From Candidatus Omnitrophota bacterium (GTDB lineage Bacteria > Omnitrophota > Gorgyraeia > B26-G9), in contig DAOVNL010000042.1 of the NCBI GenBank assembly GCA_030630245.1, positions 1 through 6,822 on the forward strand: a DNA stretch of 6,822 nt. The letters are read 5' to 3'. Both the position numbers and the translations under genes were made by a program. The notes beneath the pieces were generated by a model. That model searched no databases. It was not told where the DNA came from and saw only the letters and a list, made by a program, of their open reading frames with translations. Shown here piece by piece: positions 1 through 5,556 of the stretch (the first letter of the stretch is position 1; every line of letters begins with the position of its first letter).

Positions 1-969
1 CAAAACATGCACGGCCAGCTTTTTGAGGTTAATCAGCAGAACCTGAAGGTTGCTAAAGATGAAATTGATTTTCTTAAAAATAAATTAAATAAACGGGAAG
101 GGCTTTTAAAAATAAACAAGGAAGAATTAGCTAAGCATAAGTCCGACACATATCAGCTGCTTGAAGAAAAAGAAAAATTGCGGAATACGCTTCAGGAAAC
201 GCGCAGGCAGGCAACAGGCGCGAAAAGAGACCTTAAGCTGGCAAAAGAACTTGTCAGAGAAAAAGAAAAAGAGTATACCTCGAGTCTTGAAAATAACAGC
301 AAAGAGTTCAGCAATCAGTTGCGTGAATTTCAGGAACTGGCCAGGGAATTAAAAAAGAAAAATATGCTTATCAACAAAGATAAAGAGATATACCTGGCGC
401 AGATCGAAAATCTCAAAAATATATCCGGAGAGCTGGAAAAGAAATTAACAGAAATGAAAGCGGGGAAAAATGCCCTGGCAAAAGAGATGAAAGGTGTTTC
501 TAAACGTGAGAAAAGAAGTAAGAAAAAAAGTAAAGAACAGGAAAAATTGCTCACCTCCTACTCTGAGCATATTGACAAGCTGACGGCACAAATCGAGGAT
601 ATTGAGGAAAAGAACAGGCATGTAAACTTTCTTTTGAAGACTATGCCGGAGAAAATAAGCCGGCATGAAAGGGAGATATCGCAGTTGCGGAGCCAAAACG
701 CAAGCTTGCATTATAACCTTGGAGTATTTCATACTCAAAGGCAGGAATACACTCAGGCAATTATGGAATTTGAGCAGGCTTTGAAATTTAATTACGAGGA
801 TGCCGGTACGCACTATAACCTGGGGATTATTTATTCCCGCTATATAATTAATGAGTTAAAAGCCATTACGCATTTTAAGCATTATCTGGCGATTGCTCCC
901 GGGGATAAAGATTCACAGAAAGCAAAAGAGTATATTCTTATTTGGGGCGCGAAAGAGGCTGTGAATTAA
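1..969 (+). CDS. Coiled-coil protein with C-terminal TPR pair, 5'-truncated by window edge
   Basis: The frame is open from base 1 (Gln-Asn precede the first Met at 7) and stops with TAA at 967-969, so the true start is probably upstream. Numbered from the Met at 7, residues 1-212 are almost entirely charged heptad-like helix rich in Lys, Glu, Leu and Gln, typical of a long coiled coil. Residues 232-265 and 266-300 fit two TPR motifs: Leu-Gly at 238-239, then Ala-Ile at 251-252 and a second Asn-Leu-Gly at 271-273. The tail ends in Tyr-Ile-Leu-x-Trp. No signal peptide is visible, but the related proteins at 2770 and 5549 both have an N-terminal hydrophobic segment, so one is likely lost beyond the edge. 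The secretin gene begins 2 nt after its stop, suggesting translational coupling. The name of the family is not known to me. A periplasmic scaffold or secretin-assembly role is inferred from TPR content and position only. Confidence 0.85.
   Translation, partial: QNMHGQLFEVNQQNLKVAKDEIDFLKNKLNKREGLLKINKEELAKHKSDTYQLLEEKEKLRNTLQETRRQATGAKRDLKLAKELVREKEKEYTSSLENNSKEFSNQLREFQELARELKKKNMLINKDKEIYLAQIENLKNISGELEKKLTEMKAGKNALAKEMKGVSKREKRSKKKSKEQEKLLTSYSEHIDKLTAQIEDIEEKNRHVNFLLKTMPEKISRHEREISQLRSQNASLHYNLGVFHTQRQEYTQAIMEFEQALKFNYEDAGTHYNLGIIYSRYIINELKAITHFKHYLAIAPGDKDSQKAKEYILIWGAKEAVN
643..945 (+). repeat. Paralogous TPR module, copy A
   Basis: This stretch codes for about 101 residues, from Met-Pro-Glu to the Trp of the Tyr-Ile-Leu-x-Trp tail. 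It aligns almost without gaps to the module coded at 3397-3702. Shared landmarks are His-Tyr-Asn-Leu-Gly-Val-Phe, Glu-Phe-Glu, Glu-Asp-Ala, Asn-Leu-Gly-x-Ile-Tyr, Lys-Ala-Ile and the final Tyr-Ile-Leu-x-Trp. By hand count roughly 40% of aligned positions are identical. Similarity is at the protein level; the DNA has diverged, so this is an old duplication and not a recombining repeat. Confidence 0.75.
952..958 (+). promoter_or_regulatory. Ribosome binding site for the secretin gene
   Basis: AAAGAGG lies inside the end of the preceding gene, 13 nt before the ATG at 972. The spacing is rather long for a Shine-Dalgarno site, but no better purine tract is closer. It supports the ATG at 972 over an in-frame TTG at 942, which would put a charged stretch before the signal peptide. 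Confidence 0.45.
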
Positions 970-971
970 TA

Positions 972-2768
972 ATGAAAAGATTTTTTTCTATTGTATCAGT
1001 ATTTGCTTTGGCCATTGCCGGTATAATAACGCATTATGGCACGGCAGCGCGCGCTGATCAGGAATACGCGTCCCTGGCCATTGCTCCTGATTCGCCGATG
1101 AATACCTTGGCCGGGATACAGAATAAGATCACGCTTGATCTGCGTGATATTGAAGTAAAAGACGCGCTGAAATTTTTAGCTGAAAAAGCAAGTATGAATA
1201 TTGTTTCGACTAATGATGTCTCAGGCCGGGTGACTTTAATGATCCGTGAAGCTTCGGTCGCGGAGGTCTTTGAGATAGTTATACGCTCCAATAACCTTGC
1301 GTATGAAAAGATAGGCGATATATATAACGTGATGACAGAGGGTGAATATGAGGAGCGTTACGGCAAGAAATTCGATGATGTAAGAAAAGTAAAAGTCTTT
1401 CATCTTAAGTACGTAGCTCCCGGTCAGGCAAGTAAGGTTATTGATTCCATAAAAAGTTCTATCGGGAAGGTATTGGTTGACAGTGACGCGGGAACGCTGA
1501 TGGTTCTGGATACTCCGGAAAAAATCGATGAGATCGCAGCCATACTTGAAAGGCTTGAGCGAAAAAGCAATGTGCGGATCTTTAGCCTTCGCTATGCAAG
1601 GGCAAAGGACATAACAAAGCAGCTCAGATCACAGCTTGAGGTAAAGAAAGTCGGTACGATAAGAGCGGATAACCGCACTAATCAGGTTATTGTACAGACA
1701 CTTCCGGAAAGAATGGATAATATAGAAAAGATTATCGCAAGGCTTGATCAAAAAACAAAGCAGGTTCTTATCGATACAAGGATAATACAGGTTAAGCTCA
1801 ATGATAATCTAAGCGCGGGTGTAGAGTGGGAAGGATTATTTAAGGTGTCTAAAAAGCACGGAACGACATATATGGGCTCTTACCCGCTGAGTTTGGTCTC
1901 AGCCAGCAATTTAGCATGGAAATCACGACAGGAAGCGCTTGATGATAATAAAGGGTATGTAGGATCATATCCTTTTAGCGGAACGACATCGGATATTTCC
2001 GGAGGAACAAAAAAAGTCGGTACAGAGGCGATGCATATTGGTGTAGTGGGTAAAAATGATTTTGATGTAATGATAAATTATTTAAAAACATTGGGAGATG
2101 TTAAGATTTTATCGAATCCAAAATTATCCGTTACGAATAACCAGGAAGCAAGGATCCATGTCGGAGAGCGGCAGGCTTATATAACTACAACGACAACAGC
2201 AGGCCAGACAACTACTACTGTTTCTGAGCAGGTAACGTTTATGGATGTTGGATTGCAGTTATTCATAACTCCTACAATTAACGATGAAGGTTATGTGACT
2301 TTAAGCATAAAGCCTGATATAAGCAGTGTTGTCGGCACAGTAGTTACTGCTCAAAACAATCGAATACCGATAGTAGATACATCAACAGCTGAGACAACAG
2401 TTATGATCAAGGACGGCTCAACCGTTGCTATCGGAGGATTGCGCAGGGAGGAAAGCGCTTTGAATTCAAAGCGGGTTCCGATCTTAGGCAGTATCCCGTT
2501 TTTAGGAGCGCTATTTAAATCAGAGGATAAACGTAAGGTGCGCAATGAGCTCTTGATCATGGTAACCGCGCGTATAATTGAAGGTGATGAATTAACCATC
2601 GGGGAGCAGATAGAGAACCCGGTGTACCAGGATTATCAACCGGTAACTACAGAATCCGATTTAACCGCTTATGATGAAATACAGAAGGGAAAAAGCTACC
2701 AGGTATATCCTGAATTTAGAAAAGAAGAAACATATCATCCGAGATTAAAATCATTTAGAGATGAGTAA
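972..2768 (+). CDS. Outer-membrane secretin (GspD/PilQ superfamily)
   Basis: 598-residue channel-forming protein of type II secretion or type IV pilus systems, expected to form a multimeric ring in the outer membrane. Residues 1-28 form a Sec signal peptide with likely cleavage after Ala-Arg-Ala. An N0/STN-like domain spans about 53-122. Two secretin_N-like repeats lie at about 139-198 and 201-262. The channel domain covers about 265-538. The secretin hallmark is clear: Gly-Gly-Leu at 488-490, then 11 residues, then a Val-Pro-Ile-Leu-Gly-Ser-Ile-Pro-Phe-Leu-Gly-Ala-Leu-Phe run at 502-515. The conserved Val-Gly-Glu-Arg (397-400) precedes a Thr-rich putative gate loop (404-418). A 60-residue Tyr-rich tail follows the channel. 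The ATG at 972 was chosen because it directly starts the signal peptide. There is no AMIN domain as in classical PilQ, and the length is near GspD, but I cannot decide between type II secretion, type IV pilus and Tad. The flanking genes are paralogous coiled-coil/TPR proteins. Confidence 0.95.
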   Translation: MKRFFSIVSVFALAIAGIITHYGTAARADQEYASLAIAPDSPMNTLAGIQNKITLDLRDIEVKDALKFLAEKASMNIVSTNDVSGRVTLMIREASVAEVFEIVIRSNNLAYEKIGDIYNVMTEGEYEERYGKKFDDVRKVKVFHLKYVAPGQASKVIDSIKSSIGKVLVDSDAGTLMVLDTPEKIDEIAAILERLERKSNVRIFSLRYARAKDITKQLRSQLEVKKVGTIRADNRTNQVIVQTLPERMDNIEKIIARLDQKTKQVLIDTRIIQVKLNDNLSAGVEWEGLFKVSKKHGTTYMGSYPLSLVSASNLAWKSRQEALDDNKGYVGSYPFSGTTSDISGGTKKVGTEAMHIGVVGKNDFDVMINYLKTLGDVKILSNPKLSVTNNQEARIHVGERQAYITTTTTAGQTTTTVSEQVTFMDVGLQLFITPTINDEGYVTLSIKPDISSVVGTVVTAQNNRIPIVDTSTAETTVMIKDGSTVAIGGLRREESALNSKRVPILGSIPFLGALFKSEDKRKVRNELLIMVTARIIEGDELTIGEQIENPVYQDYQPVTTESDLTAYDEIQKGKSYQVYPEFRKEETYHPRLKSFRDE

Positions 2769-2769
2769 A

Positions 2770-3735
2770 ATGAGAATAATAACAATCACAGTTCTTATTA
2801 GTTTAGTCTGCGTAATTCCGGCATTTTCAGTGACGCAGGAAGAACATGATAAGTTAAACTCCGAATATGAGAAGTTGCGGCAGGAACATACTGCTCTTAT
2901 TCAAGATAGAAATAACCTGCGTAAACAGGCGAAATTTCTTCTTAAATATAAGCAGGAGATAACAAAGGCACAGCAGGCAATGCTTGATATCGAGCAGGAG
3001 CGCAGCCGCTGGGAACTTGAAAGGCAAACTCTTAAAGCTATTAATAAAAAACTGCAAGGAGATATAAAACTGCTCAAGAGTCAGGTAGAAAATCTTGGCG
3101 TTACGCAAATGCAGTTAGAAGAAGAACGCGATAATATCAAAAAAACTTTGTCAAAAAGTAAGGCGGGGTATATAATTATAGATGATTTTAAAAGGCAAAT
3201 AAACGACCATAAAAAAGAAAATTCCCGTTTAATGAGCGAAATTAAGAGGCTTAAGAGAAAACGGGAAAAACTGGAAGATGAGCTTGTAAAAGCTGAAACT
3301 ACTGCCGATGTTACAAAAGATCAGGTCAAAGAGTTAAAACAAAAGTACAGCAATGCTGTTCGAACAAATAAGATTTTAGAAAAAAAATTAAAGCGGCTGC
3401 CTAAAGAATTTGCGGAAATAGCCAGAGAAAATAAAGTTTTGCTTAAACGCACCGCTCTTATGCATTATAATTTGGGTGTGTTTTATTCAAAAAACAAAGA
3501 ATATATACGGGCTATCGCGGAATTCGAGAAGACCATAGAACTTAATCCTGAAGATGCTTTAGCTTACTTTAACCTCGGCTTTATATACGCGGAGCATTTT
3601 GTAAACAGAAAAAAAGCTATCGAGAGATTTCAGCAGTATTTAAGGCTGGCCAAAAAAGACGACAAAGATATTGACTGGGTGAAACGCTATATACTTACAT
3701 GGCAGACCTGGGAAGGTAAAAAAGGCATAAAATAA
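2770..3735 (+). CDS. Exported coiled-coil protein with C-terminal TPR pair
   Basis: 321-residue protein. Residues 1-20 form a hydrophobic Sec signal peptide with likely cleavage after Ala-Phe-Ser; the Cys at 14 is not in a proper lipobox. Residues 22-208 are a long charged coiled coil. Residues 229-262 form a good TPR (Leu-Gly 235-236, Tyr 239, Ala 248, Phe 252, Pro 260). Residues 263-298 form a second TPR with one extra residue between its helices. The tail has Tyr-Ile-Leu-Thr-Trp at 307-311. An upstream in-frame ATG at 2761 would overlap the secretin stop by 8 nt, but AGAG at 2757-2760 touches it, whereas it sits 9 nt before the ATG at 2770. I therefore prefer 2770, leaving a 1-nt gap to the secretin. 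The C-terminal module is paralogous to that of the gene at 1-969. Likely periplasmic. A role in secretin assembly or anchoring is inferred from context. Confidence 0.88.
   Translation: MRIITITVLISLVCVIPAFSVTQEEHDKLNSEYEKLRQEHTALIQDRNNLRKQAKFLLKYKQEITKAQQAMLDIEQERSRWELERQTLKAINKKLQGDIKLLKSQVENLGVTQMQLEEERDNIKKTLSKSKAGYIIIDDFKRQINDHKKENSRLMSEIKRLKRKREKLEDELVKAETTADVTKDQVKELKQKYSNAVRTNKILEKKLKRLPKEFAEIARENKVLLKRTALMHYNLGVFYSKNKEYIRAIAEFEKTIELNPEDALAYFNLGFIYAEHFVNRKKAIERFQQYLRLAKKDDKDIDWVKRYILTWQTWEGKKGIK
3397..3702 (+). repeat. Paralogous TPR module, copy B
   Basis: This codes for about 102 residues, from Leu-Pro-Lys to the Trp of Tyr-Ile-Leu-Thr-Trp, and is the counterpart of the module at 643-945. 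Both copies begin with a Pro near the end of the coiled coil. Both carry two TPRs with the same one-residue insertion in the second repeat, and both end in the same aromatic tail. The coiled-coil parts upstream of the modules have no evident alignment beyond composition. Confidence 0.75.
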
Positions 3736-3760
3736 AAGTTTTTGGAGAAATTACAAAAAT

Positions 3761-3767
3761 AAGGAGG
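3761..3767 (+). promoter_or_regulatory. Strong Shine-Dalgarno site for the 201-residue protein
   Basis: AAGGAGG with 4 nt to the ATG at 3772 is the best ribosome binding site in the window. It lies in the 36-nt gap after the second coiled-coil gene. It suggests independent, efficient translation of the downstream gene, in contrast to the weak sites used by its tightly coupled neighbours. Confidence 0.8.
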
Positions 3768-3771
3768 AGAA

Positions 3772-4377
3772 ATGAGCAGGACCATTAAGATTTTGGTTAT
3801 TATTTTGACTGTTTTTACTTTTTTTGTACAAAATAGTTACGCTTTCTGGGGCAGGAAAAAAACCACAAAAACACCAGAACCTAAAATCCAGAAAGAAGAC
3901 TCACAAGCAAAAAAAGAACCTTTGACGGAAGTTCCAAAAGCGGAAGTCAAAAAAACTCCGGTAGTACAGAAAGAAGCAGATAAAAAAACAAAAAATCAGG
4001 TGAAAAAACTGAAGATTGAGCGTGATAAAAAACGCAAACAGATTAATAACACCCAATGGAATATTACCTTGAATCTAATGGGGGTAAAAGGCAAGTCCAG
4101 GGAAGATGTGCTGATTTTTGAGGACAACCGTTTTTATGCTGAAAAAACGTCAAAAGAAGGTTTTAACGCGACAAATTATACCATTAGTCCGCAGGATAAC
4201 GGGATAACCGTTTGGGAGACAATGCAAACAGCTGAAGAGGGAAGAATCAATTTTTGGCGGGGAGAAATTGCCGAAGATATGAAAAGCATGAGAGGGATAG
4301 TTAGCAAGCAGCTTCCTGACGGAACAACAGAAAATTATTCTTTTTTAAGTCAGAGCAAGGACATTATAAATAAGTAA
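3772..4377 (+). CDS. Exported protein with Lys/Pro-rich linker and unknown beta-rich domain
   Basis: 201 residues, not assigned to a named family. Residues 1-24 form a Sec signal peptide ending Asn-Ser-Tyr-Ala, with likely cleavage before Phe 25. Residues 28-92 are a low-complexity, strongly basic linker rich in Lys, Glu, Pro, Thr and Gln, probably disordered or part helical. Residues 93-195 look like one compact domain of alternating short strands: Trp 96, Gly 104, Asp 112, Phe 116, Phe 121, Gly 130-Phe 131, Tyr 136, Trp 148-Glu 149, Gly 157, Trp 162-Gly 164, Gly 175, Gly 184 and Tyr 189. The spaced aromatic and Gly positions suggest a small beta-barrel, perhaps lipocalin-like, but this is a guess from pattern only. 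The basic linker could bind peptidoglycan, a nucleic acid or an acidic partner. The gene sits between the second coiled-coil gene and the HD-GYP gene and probably shares their operon. Confidence 0.85.
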   Translation: MSRTIKILVIILTVFTFFVQNSYAFWGRKKTTKTPEPKIQKEDSQAKKEPLTEVPKAEVKKTPVVQKEADKKTKNQVKKLKIERDKKRKQINNTQWNITLNLMGVKGKSREDVLIFEDNRFYAEKTSKEGFNATNYTISPQDNGITVWETMQTAEEGRINFWRGEIAEDMKSMRGIVSKQLPDGTTENYSFLSQSKDIINK

Positions 4378-4412
4378 CATGGATTTTATTTTTAAATATG
4401 TCTGCGGGGAAA

Positions 4413-4419
4413 AGAGGGG
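4413..4419 (+). promoter_or_regulatory. Ribosome binding site for the HD-GYP gene
   Basis: AGAGGGG precedes the ATG at 4423; the core GAGG at 4414-4417 leaves 5 nt. It lies in a 45-nt gap after the preceding stop. That gap holds an AT-rich stretch but no hairpin that would act as a terminator. Confidence 0.65.
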
Positions 4420-4422
4420 ACA

Positions 4423-5556
4423 ATGTTAAAGATTTCGGACATTTTAAAAAAAAACAGAAAAAAAAGAGAAGCTAAGTTATTCAGCTCAGAAAAAAAAATA
4501 GATTCAAAAGAAGTTCGCGATGAAAGTGCCAAGCTAAATAAAGCCCCGCAGGAGAACAAGCGGGAAGAGCCGCTTAAGCCGCGGAATACAGAAAGAGAAC
4601 CCCCTTCCATTTCATCTGTTAAGACAGTAAAATCTGAAAATGCTGATAATAAGGAAGCGGAAAGTATTTACAAAGAAGCAATTTCCCTCTCCCAACAGAT
4701 GGGCGGCCTTTCATCCCAGAACTGGGAATTATTTTATAAAAGCGCGAAAAAAAATATCGATAGATTTATTGATATTTTTGAAAGCGATGAAAACGCGCTT
4801 TTAAGATTTTTCTTTAGCGATTATTGCTCTTCCAAAGGATACTTGTATCAGCATGCTGTCAATGTATGCGTTCTATCTCTGTATATATCCAGATCTCTCA
4901 AGTATAGCCGAGACCAGCTGCGGCAAATCGGCTTGGCCGCTTTGCTGCATGATATCGGCCTCATCAAATTTGATGATTTGATCAGCCGGAACAAACGTTT
5001 TGACACCGAAGATTATAATGAGATAAAAAAACATCCGATCGCCGGAAGAAATATCATGGAAAAGATCAACAGCAATATAAATATTGAGATCCTTGATGTT
5101 ATATCCCAGGAGCATGAACGTCTTGACGGCAGCGGATATCCATACGCTTTAGAGGAAAAAGATATAAGTGAGAAGGCAAGGCTTATAGGGCTGGTTGATT
5201 GTTATGAAGCAATGATGCACGTAAGGCCATACCGGGATAAGCTCAAAAGTGAAGAGGTTATTAAGTTTTTTACTCAGCAGAAAGCTATGTTTGAGTATAA
5301 ATTCATAAAGGCATTGATAGACCTGGTAGGGGTTTTTCCTATCACGACACCGGTCAAATTAAATACCAGAGAAATAGGCGTAGTTATAAAGCAAAACTAT
5401 CAAATGCCGCTTAAGCCGGTCGTTAATATAACACACAACGCTCAAGGCCAAAAAATAGATGCGCTTAAGGCTATTGATCTTGCCTCAAATTTTTCGATTT
5501 ATATTCAGGAATGTTTTATGGGCCATAAAATAAAAGACGAGAAAAACAGTGAATAA
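4423..5556 (+). CDS. HD-GYP-type phosphodiesterase-family protein with variant active site
   Basis: 377-residue soluble protein without signal peptide or membrane segment. Residues 1-78 are charged and low complexity. An HD-GYP domain follows: His 144, the HD pair His 176-Asp 177 in Leu-Leu-His-Asp-Ile-Gly, His 204-Pro 205, Glu 230-His 231-Glu 232, Asp-Gly-Ser-Gly-Tyr-Pro at 235-240, Asp 259 and Arg-Pro-Tyr-Arg at 268-271. Residues about 300-365 match the small beta-rich end common to this family. Canonical members hydrolyse c-di-GMP at a two- or three-metal centre. Here the Lys of the usual His-Asp-x-Gly-Lys is Leu 180, and the first His of His-His-Glu is Glu 230, so activity or substrate may differ. 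No receiver or GGDEF domain is attached; input may come through the N-terminal tail or partners. It probably links cytoplasmic nucleotide signalling to the secretin machine coded upstream, which is an inference from position. The next gene overlaps its stop by 8 nt. Confidence 0.92.
   Translation: MLKISDILKKNRKKREAKLFSSEKKIDSKEVRDESAKLNKAPQENKREEPLKPRNTEREPPSISSVKTVKSENADNKEAESIYKEAISLSQQMGGLSSQNWELFYKSAKKNIDRFIDIFESDENALLRFFFSDYCSSKGYLYQHAVNVCVLSLYISRSLKYSRDQLRQIGLAALLHDIGLIKFDDLISRNKRFDTEDYNEIKKHPIAGRNIMEKINSNINIEILDVISQEHERLDGSGYPYALEEKDISEKARLIGLVDCYEAMMHVRPYRDKLKSEEVIKFFTQQKAMFEYKFIKALIDLVGVFPITTPVKLNTREIGVVIKQNYQMPLKPVVNITHNAQGQKIDALKAIDLASNFSIYIQECFMGHKIKDEKNSE

Noticed and set aside
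161..352. 63-codon open frame on the plus strand in another frame
   Set aside because: It is Lys/Arg-rich out-of-frame reading of the coiled-coil gene with no start signal.
445..813. 122-codon open frame on the minus strand
   Set aside because: It lies wholly antisense to the coiled-coil gene, has no ribosome binding site or recognisable domain, and is explained by the low stop frequency opposite Lys/Glu-rich codons.
942..971. TTG at 942 as the secretin start
   Set aside because: It would add ten mostly charged residues before a perfectly placed signal peptide; the ATG at 972 is preferable.
2351..2599. 82-codon open frame on the minus strand
   Set aside because: It is antisense to the most conserved part of the secretin, whose coding frame is certain.
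2770..2829. Lipoprotein signal at Cys 14 of the second coiled-coil protein
   Set aside because: The residue before Cys is Val and the surrounding sequence does not fit a lipobox; an ordinary signal peptide ending Ala-Phe-Ser fits better.
3736..3771. Possible terminator or promoter in the 36-nt gap
   Set aside because: There is no inverted repeat, U-tract after a stem, or -35/-10 pair; only a ribosome binding site is visible.
4365..4398. TATAAA and TAAATA boxes as a promoter for the HD-GYP gene
   Set aside because: No -35-like element stands at the right distance (4370-4375 reads ATAAGT before the second box), and AT-rich hexamers are expected by chance here.
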